Part shown: in pieces, positions 7,670 to 15,836 of the stretch
Position numbering within the stretch: position 1 is the first letter of the stretch
Layout: each line of letters begins with the position of its first letter
Source: a bacterium
GTDB taxonomy: Bacteria; Armatimonadota; Zipacnadia; Zipacnadales; UBA11051
DNA length: 48,298 nt
NCBI GenBank assembly: GCA_021372615.1
Contig: JAJFUB010000068.1
Coordinates: forward strand, 1 to 48,298
Reading direction: 5' to 3'
Notes under the pieces: model-generated
Databases searched by the model: none
Told to the model about the DNA's origin: nothing
What the model saw: only the letters and a program-made list of their open reading frames with translations
Program-made: the position numbers and the translations under genes

Positions 7670-8119
7670 ATGTCGGACGACAAGACCTACCTGTATACCG
7701 ACGGCGCCTCCAAGGGCAATCCCGGCCCGGCCGGCGCCGGCTTCGCCCTGGCCGACGCCGCGGGCAATGTCCTGGTGCAGCGCGCCATCCCCCTGGGCGT
7801 CACCACCGTCGGCGTGGCCGAATACCGGGCGCTCATCGCCGGGCTCGCCGAGGCCGAGGCCCGCGGCATACGCCACATCCACGTCTACACCGACAGCCAG
7901 TTCATGGCCCGGCAGATGCAGGGGACGTACAAGGTGCGCACCCCCGCCATTCGCCCGCTGTACGAGTGGGCCAACAAGCTGCGCGCCAAGTTCACCAGCT
8001 TCAGAATCGAGCACGTGCCGCGGGAGTTGAACAGCATGGCCGACGGTCTGGCGAGCGAGGGCGCGCGCCTCTCCGCTGCCGGCCCCCAGCCCGCCAACGG
8101 CCGCCGTTCGAAGCCGTAG
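7670..8119 (+). CDS. Ribonuclease HI-family protein
   Basis: A 149-residue cytoplasmic RNase H that cleaves the RNA strand of RNA:DNA hybrids. The four catalytic acids are all present: Asp11 (YTDGASKGNPGP), Glu51 (AEYRAL), Asp75 (YTDSQ) and Asp125 (ADGLAS). The absence of the basic handle and the 'GVAEYRALIAGL' signature place it with the RnhA-like bacterial/archaeal type rather than E. coli RnhA. The ATG follows the stop of the upstream membrane-protein gene without a gap. The 3' end lies four bases from the stop of the convergent GT-C-like gene, leaving no room for a terminator. Confidence 0.95.
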   Translation: MSDDKTYLYTDGASKGNPGPAGAGFALADAAGNVLVQRAIPLGVTTVGVAEYRALIAGLAEAEARGIRHIHVYTDSQFMARQMQGTYKVRTPAIRPLYEWANKLRAKFTSFRIEHVPRELNSMADGLASEGARLSAAGPQPANGRRSKP

Positions 8120-8123
8120 ACGG

Positions 8124-9326
8124 TCAGGCGCGCCGCCGCCGCTGCCACGCCCCCAAAGCCAGCCCCGCCACCACCCCGAACGCCACCGTACGGCCCATCT
8201 CCGGCAGGTACAGGTAGTGCTCGGCGGCCGTGTGAGTGCTGACCATGGGTAGCCATGTGATCGGCGCCCACACCAGGTACAGCGCCAGGACCTGCCACTC
8301 CCGCCGGGCCAGCCAGGCCATGGCCACCAGCCACAGGGCCAGGTGCCCCGCCATCGTCTGCCAGAAGGGCACGAAGATGCACCCGGCGTCGGGCCCTGCG
8401 TGCAGCCAAGTGGACATGATCTGCAGGTCGGGCAGGATGGCCCCCAGGATCATGTATGGGGTCGAGGGGATGAAGTGAGGGCGGGGACCGCCGGGCGTGG
8501 GCATCCGGCCCGGCACGCTGTGCGCATACAGGAAGTACCACCCCACGAGCAGCAGGGCCCAGAGCAACCCGACGAGCATGGCCCGGCCGAGCACGCGCCG
8601 CGCCGGGGTCGCCCGCTTGAGCGCCGCCGGCAGACATGCCACCAGCAGCAGCGGCAGCACCATCCCCAACTCCTTGGACCACAGCGCCGCTACCAGCCCC
8701 ACCACTGCCAGGCCAAGCCAGCGCCGTCCCCCGCCGCTGCAGTACCGGAGCGCCGCATACAGGGCCCCGAGAATGGAGAGCACGCACAGGAGCTCCCCGC
8801 GTGCGTTGAAGTACGAGAGGGCGCACTGGTTCCCACGCAGGGGCGCCAGCATGAAGGCCGCCAGGACGCCCAGGGCGGCCCAGCGTTGCCGCGTGATCTG
8901 CCCGAGCAACAGGGCCAGCATCACCCCCGTGCACACGTACAGGACCCAGTTCGTCAGCCGGTAGCCGTAGGGGTTCCAGTGCCAGAGACGGTAGTCCAGC
9001 CACAGGGAGACGCCGGTGAGCGGGCGGTAGAAGCCGTTGCCCTCGGGCCAATCACCCACGAAGTAGCCCAGCGCATCGGCACACGAATGGTCCGCATCCA
9101 GGCCGATCAGGATCATGTAGTCGTCAAAGGCCCCGATCGCCGTCAGCTCCGGGTAGGGGCGCACCAGGAAGCGCACGATGGCCAGGCTCAGGACACCCGA
9201 CACGGCCAGCAGGCACGCCAGTTGGCGCCATGAGGGCCACGGACCGGCGGCCCACCGGGCACTGACCAAGCAGCGACGCGCGAAGCGGCCGGTTCGTGCC
9301 AGAAGTGGGGCGCGCATCGGCGCCAT
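8124..9326 (-). CDS. Polytopic membrane protein, GT-C/TMTC-like
   Basis: A 400-residue protein with an N-terminal basic region, one early helix (residues ~38-53) and about nine later ones. The loop AFDDYMILIGLDADHSCADALGYF followed by NGFYRPLTGVSLWLDYRLWHWNPYGY strongly resembles bacterial GT-C O-mannosyltransferase/TMTC-like membrane proteins, where 'fYRPl...s...d..lwg.np.gyhl.N' is typical. It probably acts on the outer membrane face with a lipid-linked sugar donor; donor and acceptor are unknown. The ATG sits five bases after GGTGGG. It is divergent from the heparinase gene. Confidence 0.85.
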   Translation of the reverse strand: MAPMRAPLLARTGRFARRCLVSARWAAGPWPSWRQLACLLAVSGVLSLAIVRFLVRPYPELTAIGAFDDYMILIGLDADHSCADALGYFVGDWPEGNGFYRPLTGVSLWLDYRLWHWNPYGYRLTNWVLYVCTGVMLALLLGQITRQRWAALGVLAAFMLAPLRGNQCALSYFNARGELLCVLSILGALYAALRYCSGGGRRWLGLAVVGLVAALWSKELGMVLPLLLVACLPAALKRATPARRVLGRAMLVGLLWALLLVGWYFLYAHSVPGRMPTPGGPRPHFIPSTPYMILGAILPDLQIMSTWLHAGPDAGCIFVPFWQTMAGHLALWLVAMAWLARREWQVLALYLVWAPITWLPMVSTHTAAEHYLYLPEMGRTVAFGVVAGLALGAWQRRRRA

Positions 9327-9433
9327 ATTGGCCCACCGGGACGCCTACACCTGCCGGAAGTGGGGCGGCGGGTAGGACATTGCGGCCTGGCTGCCGAATA
9401 GACGCGCTCGTCCACTGCAGAAGGAGCGCCCTC

Positions 9434-12400
9434 ATGTCCCGGGTGATCGTCATGCTCATGCTTGCCGCCACTGTCGCGGCCACGGCCCAGGCCGCGCCCC
9501 GCACGCCGGCCGATGAACCCCTCCTGGACTGGTCAGCCTGGCAGAAGTACCGCCAGACCGTGCACCACCCGGCGGGTGTGACCAAACCGGCCGACCTGCT
9601 GCGCGCCCGGGCCAACACCGAACGCTACGCCTGGGCCCGCAGCTACGTCGCCGCCCTCAGCGGCGGCGCCGACAACGCCGTGAAGCGGGTGAATGACGCC
9701 TTTCTCGTGCAGATGATCCCGACCGACACGCCCGGTGATACGCTCTTCACCCCCTGTCCCGCCTGCCGTGACCTGGGCAAGCCTGCCCACATGCACGGCG
9801 AGTACTCCTGGAACGCGAGTGAGCCTGACAAGCTCACGTGCAAGATCTGCGGCACGGTGTACCCCAACGATAAGTACCCCGAGGACCTTGTCTTCAAGAC
9901 CAAGTACGGCGGGGGACAGACGATCCGGTTCTATGGGGGTAAGCCCTTCAGCCTGTTCGGCTTCGCCACTCGGCCCAGCTTCACCGCGAAGATGCGCTGC
10001 CACAAGGTGCTGTACGCGATGTCCCTGTGCCGGCAGCTCGCCGAGGCCTATGCCCTGACCCAGAAGCCGGAATACGCGCGCGCCGCCCGGCTCCTACTGC
10101 TGCGCTTTGCGGACGTGTACCCCAACTGGCTCGTGCATGTGGGCTATGGTGAGTATGCCGACATGGACCCGCACCTGGCGGCCCTGAACATCAACGCGCT
10201 GCCCGAGGATGAGATCACCGCCAACCCCGGCGGGCCCGACCGCAGGCTGCATTCAGGCTACTGGCAGGGCGGGCGCGCTACCGGCACCGGCATGGAGGCC
10301 GGCTTCGTCCGTTCGGCCGTCGACGCGTACGGCTTCGTCTGCGAGGCCAAGGACAACGGCCAGCCCCTCTTCAGCGACGCCGAGCGCCTGCACATCGAGA
10401 AGGACCTGCTGCTGGAAAGCACGGTGCTGCTGGTGGCCGACAAGTCTGTGAATAACAAGTCCGTGGGCAACGCGACGGCTGTGGCCCTTGTGGGCATGAG
10501 CATGGGCCATCCGGAGATGGTGCGCTTCGGCCTGGATGTCTTCATGCGCACCGTGGACGGCTGGTTCCTCAAGGATGGCGGCACGTCGGAGTCCTACAGC
10601 TATGCCACCATGACCCTCAGCGGCATCGAGTCGCTCGGCCAGGCCTTCCGGGGCTACAGCGACCCGCCCGGCTACAAGGACGCCCAGGGCCAGCGCATTG
10701 ACAAGCTCGATCTCTACCACGACACGGCGTACAAGCGGGTGTGGGAGGCCATGTTCAATGGGCTGCAGGGGAATCTGTGCTACCCGCCCCTGGCCGACGG
10801 ACACAAGACCAGCTCCCTGGGCTCCACCTTCGTCGAGCTGATGGCAGACAACTACCCGGACAACCTGCAATACCTGGCGCTCCTGAAGGAGACAGCGGGG
10901 AAAGACCTGAGCGGCGGCGACCGCGGCCATGCGCTGTACTACCGCGAGCCGGGCCGGGACCAGGTGGAGACCCCGCCCCTGGCTCTGCCCGATGTCGTCT
11001 TCCCCGTCCTGCAGTTCGGCTACCTCCGCAGCGGCGAGACGGGGCGGGATAGCTGCCTGGTGCTGTCCGCGAGCGACTGGGGCGGGCACCACCACCTCGA
11101 CAGCCTGAGCCTGTACTACTGGCAGCAGGGCCAGGAACTGCTCAGCGATCTGGGCTACCTGTGGGACCACGCGCAGAGCGCCATGACCCGCCGCACCTTC
11201 GCCCACAATACGGTGATGGTGGATGGCCAGGAGCAGCTCACGACCGGCCGCGGCGGCACGTTCGGCCTGTTCGCCCCCAACGGCCCGATCAAGGTCATGG
11301 AGGCGGACTCGCAGGCCTACAAGCAGGCCACGCTCTACCGCCGCACCGTGGCGCAGGTCGAGCACGAGCCCGGCCGCCAGTACGTCCTGGACATCTTCCG
11401 CGTCCAGGGCGGCAAGCAGCACGACTACGTCTTCCACGGCCCCAACACCAACTGTGAAGCCGCCATGCCTCCCCCCACCGCCCAGACGGCCACGACCAAG
11501 AAGGTGCGCTTCTGCATCCGCCTGGGTCTGCAGCGGGCCGGGACGGAGGTCATGGTTGACGACGTGTCCATCGTCGGCCCCGAAGGCGAACTGGCCCAGA
11601 ACCCCTCCGCCGCCGAGCTGGATGCCAACGGCAAGCTGGTCGCCTGGGGGCTGTACCACGGCGACGGCAAGGAGGAGTTCGGCCAGGCGAAGGTGGGCCA
11701 CACCGACCAGGCCTCGGCCCAGCTCAAGGCGATCGAGCCGGGCAAGGAGATGATGAACGTCGCGCTCATCATCGGCGAGTCGGATGGCTACACCGGCGCC
11801 AAGTCCTACGAGGCCACGCTGGGCGCCACCTACAAGGTGAGCTTCTGGCTGCGCGGCAAGGCCCCGGCGGTGGGCGTGAGCGCGCTCTACTGGCCGGACA
11901 ACCCGTCAGATCCAGGCCAGCGCGCCTACGTGCCCATCAAGGGGTTCGAGGCGGTCCAGGCCACGGACCAGTGGGTGAAGTGGGAGGGCGAACTCGTGCT
12001 GGGCAAGCCCGACGAGTTGGCGAACGTCCGGCGCTCCGACGTCGCCGCGCCGTGGCGCGTCACCTGGCAGATGCCTGATGGCGGGCGCTTCATCACCAAC
12101 TGGGTCAACAACCCCGGAGGGGCGAGCCTCATCGGCGACGGTTGGGGCCAACGCGACTACCGCAACAGCGATGTCGGCGCGCTACTGCCGTATGTCATCC
12201 GCCGCCAGCCCGCCGGCGCGGCCCCGACGGTCTACGTCACGACCTTCGAGGGTTGCCGGCCCGGCCAGGAACTCGTCGAGGCGGTGGAGCCCCTGCCCGT
12301 TCCCGCCGACCAGCAGGGCAATGCGGTGGCCGTGAAGGTGCGCACTCCCCGGGGGAACGACTACTTCGTATCGTGCCTGGAGAGCAAGCCCCTGACACTG

Positions 12401-12535
12401 ACGACACCGGACGGCCCGCTCCAGATGGACGGGCGCTTCGCGGCGCTGTCGGTGCGGGACGGGAAGGTCGCCGCGTTCTCACTCGTGGAGGGGAAGCTGC
12501 TGCAGCTCAACGGTCGGACCATCACGGGACAGTAG
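9434..12535 (+). CDS. Secreted heparinase II/III-family polysaccharide lyase, multidomain
   Basis: A 1033-residue exported protein (signal peptide to ~20, ending AATAQAAP) behind AAGGAG. A Cys-x2-Cys pair at ~107-110 and another at ~136-139 (CKIC) suggest a small zinc-ribbon-like insertion, which is odd for the family. An alpha/alpha-toroid region follows to ~500. The heparinase II/III catalytic-type beta region then begins with SASDWGGHHHLDSLSLYY (~547) and AHNTVMVDG (~590), both family signatures. Residues ~700-880 resemble a carbohydrate-binding/galactose-binding module. The substrate is probably an acidic polysaccharide, but heparin itself is not implied. A FabG-like gene follows after eight bases. 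Confidence 0.88.
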   Translation: MSRVIVMLMLAATVAATAQAAPRTPADEPLLDWSAWQKYRQTVHHPAGVTKPADLLRARANTERYAWARSYVAALSGGADNAVKRVNDAFLVQMIPTDTPGDTLFTPCPACRDLGKPAHMHGEYSWNASEPDKLTCKICGTVYPNDKYPEDLVFKTKYGGGQTIRFYGGKPFSLFGFATRPSFTAKMRCHKVLYAMSLCRQLAEAYALTQKPEYARAARLLLLRFADVYPNWLVHVGYGEYADMDPHLAALNINALPEDEITANPGGPDRRLHSGYWQGGRATGTGMEAGFVRSAVDAYGFVCEAKDNGQPLFSDAERLHIEKDLLLESTVLLVADKSVNNKSVGNATAVALVGMSMGHPEMVRFGLDVFMRTVDGWFLKDGGTSESYSYATMTLSGIESLGQAFRGYSDPPGYKDAQGQRIDKLDLYHDTAYKRVWEAMFNGLQGNLCYPPLADGHKTSSLGSTFVELMADNYPDNLQYLALLKETAGKDLSGGDRGHALYYREPGRDQVETPPLALPDVVFPVLQFGYLRSGETGRDSCLVLSASDWGGHHHLDSLSLYYWQQGQELLSDLGYLWDHAQSAMTRRTFAHNTVMVDGQEQLTTGRGGTFGLFAPNGPIKVMEADSQAYKQATLYRRTVAQVEHEPGRQYVLDIFRVQGGKQHDYVFHGPNTNCEAAMPPPTAQTATTKKVRFCIRLGLQRAGTEVMVDDVSIVGPEGELAQNPSAAELDANGKLVAWGLYHGDGKEEFGQAKVGHTDQASAQLKAIEPGKEMMNVALIIGESDGYTGAKSYEATLGATYKVSFWLRGKAPAVGVSALYWPDNPSDPGQRAYVPIKGFEAVQATDQWVKWEGELVLGKPDELANVRRSDVAAPWRVTWQMPDGGRFITNWVNNPGGASLIGDGWGQRDYRNSDVGALLPYVIRRQPAGAAPTVYVTTFEGCRPGQELVEAVEPLPVPADQQGNAVAVKVRTPRGNDYFVSCLESKPLTLTTPDGPLQMDGRFAALSVRDGKVAAFSLVEGKLLQLNGRTITGQ

Positions 12536-12543
12536 GTGGCACC

Positions 12544-13302
12544 ATGCGACTGGCAGGCAAGTCGGCACTGATCACCGGCGCGTCGCGCGGCCTCGGCCGC
12601 GCCATCGCGCTGCGCTTCGCCCGGGAGGGCTGCGACCTCGCCCTCAACTATGTCACCGAGACGGGCCGTGACAACGCCGCCGAGGCCGCCGCAGTGGCCG
12701 CGGAGGTCGAGGCTCTTGGCCGCCGGGCCGTCTGCCTCGAGGCGGATGTGAGCGACGGGGAGGCCGTGCGGACGATGGTGGCGAATGCTATCACGGCCCT
12801 CGGCAAGCTGGACATCCTCGTCAACAACGCCGGCATCACCCGCGACCGGACCCTCCGCAAGCTGCGCCCGGAAGACTGGCAGGCAGTGCTGAACGTGAAC
12901 CTCACCGGCGCGTTCAACTGCAGCCAGGCCGTTCTGGAGCACATGCTGGAGCGCGGCAGCGGGCGGATCGTGTCCATGGCCAGCCTCGTGGGTCTGGCGG
13001 GCAACTTCGGCCAATGCAACTACGCAGCCAGCAAGGCCGGCCTCATCGGCTTCAGCAAGTCTCTGGCCCGTGAGGTGGCCCGCAAGGGGATCACCGTCAA
13101 CTGCCTGGCGCCCGGCTTCATTGATACGGAGATGACGCAGGCGATCCCGGACGACGTCAAGCCCCAGGTCCTGGCCCAGATCCCGATGGGCAAGATGGGG
13201 ACGCCGGAGGACATCGCCAACGCAGCGCTATTCCTGGCATCGGACGAGGCGTCATACATCACGGGACATGTCATATCCGTCAATGGCGGTATGTACATGT
13301 AG
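12544..13302 (+). CDS. FabG-like short-chain dehydrogenase/reductase
   Basis: A 252-residue classical SDR. The cofactor loop TGASRGLG is at 11-18, NNAG at 94-97, and the catalytic tetrad is Asn118, Ser147, Tyr160 and Lys164 (NYAASKAG). The C-terminus (SYITGHVISVNGGMYM) is the 3-oxoacyl-ACP reductase form, which reduces 3-ketoacyl thioesters with NADPH. Since no acp or other fab genes are nearby, the role could be fatty-acid elongation, polyester metabolism or another keto reduction. It lies eight bases after the lyase gene and likely shares its transcript. The following toxin-antitoxin genes have their own promoter. Confidence 0.9.
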   Translation: MRLAGKSALITGASRGLGRAIALRFAREGCDLALNYVTETGRDNAAEAAAVAAEVEALGRRAVCLEADVSDGEAVRTMVANAITALGKLDILVNNAGITRDRTLRKLRPEDWQAVLNVNLTGAFNCSQAVLEHMLERGSGRIVSMASLVGLAGNFGQCNYAASKAGLIGFSKSLAREVARKGITVNCLAPGFIDTEMTQAIPDDVKPQVLAQIPMGKMGTPEDIANAALFLASDEASYITGHVISVNGGMYM

Positions 13303-13324
13303 TCAGGGTCATACTGCACACACA

Positions 13325-13353
13325 TTGACCCACTTGTGGCGCCCTGGTATACT
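13325..13353 (+). promoter_or_regulatory. Strong sigma70-type promoter for the AbrB/PIN module
   Basis: TTGACC and TATACT are spaced by exactly 17 bases and sit just after the FabG stop. Transcription should begin about 12 bases before the antitoxin ATG, giving a very short leader. It may also drive the CoA-transferase gene further down. Confidence 0.8.
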
Positions 13354-13371
13354 TGCGGCGAGGTGAGCATC

Positions 13372-13692
13372 ATGCCTGTAACAGGCAACGCGCGAGCGAA
13401 GCGGGCGAGAGCCACCAAGCCCGGTCTCGGCTCTCGCCCCCAACCCCTGGCGACCGTGGGGCAGAAGGGGCAGATTGTCATTCCGATCGCCTTGCGGCGC
13501 CAGCTTGGTCTCCAGGCCGGCCAGGAGGTCGAGATGGCCGTGGAGAATGGCCAGATCATCGTCAAGCCGCTGCCAGTGGACCTCATCGCGCACCTGACCG
13601 GCTCCCTGAAGGCGCCTGGGAAGACGATGCTGCAGGAGCATCTTGAGGAGCATGTAGAGGAGATGCGCCGGGATGAGGAAGCTTCTGCTTGA
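13372..13692 (+). CDS. AbrB/SpoVT-fold antitoxin (VapB-type)
   Basis: A 106-residue DNA-binding antitoxin. A basic N-terminal arm (RAKRARATK) is followed by the swapped-hairpin AbrB domain at ~30-66 (TVGQKGQIVIPIALRRQLGL...VEMAVENGQIIVKPL), then an acidic helical tail ([12 protein letters not shown]) that should wrap the toxin. Family knowledge predicts that it neutralises the PIN RNase and represses its own promoter as a complex. GAGGTGAG precedes the ATG. The gene overlaps the toxin start by 20 bases, which fits coupled translation. The basic arm is longer than usual for VapB proteins. Confidence 0.9.
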   Translation: MPVTGNARAKRARATKPGLGSRPQPLATVGQKGQIVIPIALRRQLGLQAGQEVEMAVENGQIIVKPLPVDLIAHLTGSLKAPGKTMLQEHLEEHVEEMRRDEEASA

Positions 13693-14095
13693 TGCCTATG
13701 CCGTACTCGCGTGGTTGGAGGAGGAGCCAGGCTACCTCTTCGTGCGCGACTTACTGAGGCAGGCCCAGGCCGGTCAGATCTGGTGTGGGGTCTGCGCGAT
13801 CAACCTGGGCGAGGTCTACTACCGTACGTGCCGGAAGCATAGTCTACCGCAGGCGGACAAGCACCTCGCTCTCCTCTTGCGACTGCCCTGGGAGATCATC
13901 GCGGCTGACAACGATCTTGTCTGGGACGCCGCAACGATCAAGGGCCGGCACAGGCTCTCGTATGCCGATGCCTTCTTCGTTGCGTGCGCACGGCGACATG
14001 GCGCCGATCTTGTCACCAACGATCCCGAGATCAAGGTCCTGCCTGAACGACCACCGGTCATCTGGCCCGGCGTGGGCGACACGCCGAAGGAGTGA
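13673..14095 (+). CDS. PIN-domain ribonuclease toxin (VapC-type)
   Basis: A 140-residue PIN nuclease. All expected metal-binding acids are visible: Asp7 ([11 protein letters not shown]), Glu47 (INLGEVYYR), Asp99 (SYADAFFVA) and Asp117 (TNDPE). VapC toxins cleave tRNA or rRNA when free of antitoxin; this activity is inferred from the family. The ATG lies inside the antitoxin gene. The final codons also hold the AAGGAG ribosome site of the CoA-transferase gene, so the toxin-antitoxin pair and a metabolic gene appear to form one transcription unit, which is unusual. Confidence 0.92.
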   Translation: MRKLLLDAYAVLAWLEEEPGYLFVRDLLRQAQAGQIWCGVCAINLGEVYYRTCRKHSLPQADKHLALLLRLPWEIIAADNDLVWDAATIKGRHRLSYADAFFVACARRHGADLVTNDPEIKVLPERPPVIWPGVGDTPKE

Positions 14096-14099
14096 TCCC

Positions 14100-15656
14100 T
14101 TGCCCGACAAGATGATGTCCGTTGAGGAGGCCGTGGCCCGCATTCCCGACGGCGCTACCATTGGTGTCGGCGGGTTCGTCGGCGCCGGCCATCCGGAGGC
14201 CCTGACCGCCGCCATCGAGCGGCGCTTCCTGGCTGAGGGCCACCCGCGCGATCTCACGATCATGTACGCCGCCGGCCAGGGCGACGGCCAGAGCCGGGGC
14301 ATCAACCACCTGGCCCATGAGGGGCTTGTCCGCCGCATCATTGGCGGCCACTGGGGTCTGTGCCCGGGCCTGGGCAAGCTCGCGGTCGAGAACCGCGTGC
14401 AGGCGTACAACTGGCCGCAGGGCGTCATCTGCCACCTCTACCGCGACATCGCCGCCGGCAAGCCCGGCACGATCACCCACATCGGCCTGAAGACGTACGT
14501 GGACCCCCGCAACGGTGGCGGGAAGCTCAACGACATCACGACCGAGGACCTGGTCGAGATCATCGAGCTGGCCGGACGTGAGTGGCTGTTCTACCATGCG
14601 CTACCCGTGGGTGTAGCCCTCATTCGCGGCACGACCGCCGACGAGCAGGGCAACCTCACGATGGAGCACGAGGCCGTTTACGGCGACATGCTGGCCCTGG
14701 CCCAGGCGGCCCACAACAGCGGCGGACTGGTGCTGGCCCAGGTCAAGCGCATGGCCGCCGCGGGGACGCTGCACCCCCAGCGCGTGCGGGTGCCCGGAAT
14801 GCTCGTGGATGCCATCATCGTCGCTGCCGATCACGAACATGAACAGACCTTCGGCACCCACTACAACCCGTCCTACTGCGGCAATGTGCGGGTGCCGCTC
14901 GCCAGCATTCCCCCACTCCCCATGGATGAGCGCAAGATCATCGCCCGCCGGGCGGCGCTCGAGCTGACCCCCGGCGCCATCGTCAACCTCGGCATCGGCA
15001 TGCCCGAGGGCATCGCGGCGGTCGCCAACGAGGAGGGGATTGTCGAGAGCCTCATCCAGACCGTCGAGGCCGGGCCCATCGGTGGCGTGCCGGCCAGCGG
15101 CCTGTCCTTCGGCGCGGCAGCCAATCCCGAAGCCATCGTGGACCAGCCCGCCCAGTTCGACTTCTACGACGGCGGCGGTTTGGACGAAGCCTTCCTGGGC
15201 ATGGCGCAGGCCGACGCGGTCGGCAACGTCAATGTCAGCAAGTTTGGACCGCGCATCGCCGGCTGCGGCGGTTTCATCAACATCACCCAGACCGCGCGCA
15301 AGGTCGTCTTCTGCGGCACGTTCACAGCCGGCGGGCTGGAGGTCGCGGTGGCGGACGGCAAGCTGCAGATCGTGCAGGAGGGCAAGCACCGCAAGTTCAT
15401 CCCGCAGGTCGAGCACGTGACCTTCTCCGGTGAGTACGCCACCGAGCAGGGGCAGAAGGTGCTCTACGTCACCGAGCGCGCCGTCCTGGAGCTGCGCGAC
15501 GGCAAGGTGGTGCTGACGGAGATCGCTCCAGGCATTGACCTGCAGACCCAGGTGCTGGACCTGATGGACTTTGCCCCGGAGGTGGCGGCAGACTTGCGGG
15601 AGATGGACCCGCGCCTGTTCCGCGAGGAGCCGATGGGGTTGGCAGCAGACGCCTAG
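14100..15656 (+). CDS. Acetate/propionate CoA-transferase (YdiF/Pct type)
   Basis: A 518-residue class I CoA-transferase with both alpha and beta halves fused, as in YdiF and propionate CoA-transferase. It would move CoA between short-chain acyl-CoAs and free acids in the cytoplasm. The beta half contains [18 protein letters not shown] (296-313) and the catalytic Glu323 in [11 protein letters not shown], followed by [14 protein letters not shown] and [14 protein letters not shown]. The TTG start is seven bases after AAGGAG and gives the family N-terminus ([19 protein letters not shown]). It begins four bases after the toxin stop. Substrate preference cannot be told from sequence. Confidence 0.93.
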   Translation: MPDKMMSVEEAVARIPDGATIGVGGFVGAGHPEALTAAIERRFLAEGHPRDLTIMYAAGQGDGQSRGINHLAHEGLVRRIIGGHWGLCPGLGKLAVENRVQAYNWPQGVICHLYRDIAAGKPGTITHIGLKTYVDPRNGGGKLNDITTEDLVEIIELAGREWLFYHALPVGVALIRGTTADEQGNLTMEHEAVYGDMLALAQAAHNSGGLVLAQVKRMAAAGTLHPQRVRVPGMLVDAIIVAADHEHEQTFGTHYNPSYCGNVRVPLASIPPLPMDERKIIARRAALELTPGAIVNLGIGMPEGIAAVANEEGIVESLIQTVEAGPIGGVPASGLSFGAAANPEAIVDQPAQFDFYDGGGLDEAFLGMAQADAVGNVNVSKFGPRIAGCGGFINITQTARKVVFCGTFTAGGLEVAVADGKLQIVQEGKHRKFIPQVEHVTFSGEYATEQGQKVLYVTERAVLELRDGKVVLTEIAPGIDLQTQVLDLMDFAPEVAADLREMDPRLFREEPMGLAADA

Positions 15657-15661
15657 AAGGC

Positions 15662-15691
15662 GGGATTCGGGATCCGGGATCCGGGATCCGG
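15662..15691 (+). repeat. Four tandem copies of a 7-base unit
   Basis: GGGATTC followed by three GGGATCC units lies directly after the CoA-transferase stop in a 180-base non-coding gap. It is a short-period direct repeat. Confidence 0.75.
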
Positions 15692-15743
15692 AAGGCGCGA
15701 GGCGGGCCAGTGTCGTGGCCCCGAAGGGGCCGACGTGTGTAGC

Positions 15744-15761
15744 CACGGGCGTGAGCCCGTG
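15744..15761. repeat. Hairpin repeat upstream of the PHP gene
   Basis: CACGGGC-GTGA-GCCCGTG is a perfect 7-bp stem with a four-base loop. It lies in the same gap as the tandem 7-base repeat. No U-run follows, so it is not called a terminator. Confidence 0.6.
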
Positions 15762-15836
15762 GGAGGCAGCGCCCCCCTCTTCCCTCCCTCCGCCGCGGGG
15801 GATGAACTGACTGACAAGCGAGGGACCATCGTGACA

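Noticed and set aside
9519-11701. Long minus-strand frames opposite the heparinase-like gene
   Set aside because: These are GC-driven shadows; the plus-strand protein carries the family signatures.
15662-15691. Attachment site or integrase target
   Set aside because: Only a 7-base tandem repeat is present, with no integrase, tRNA end or second copy in the window.
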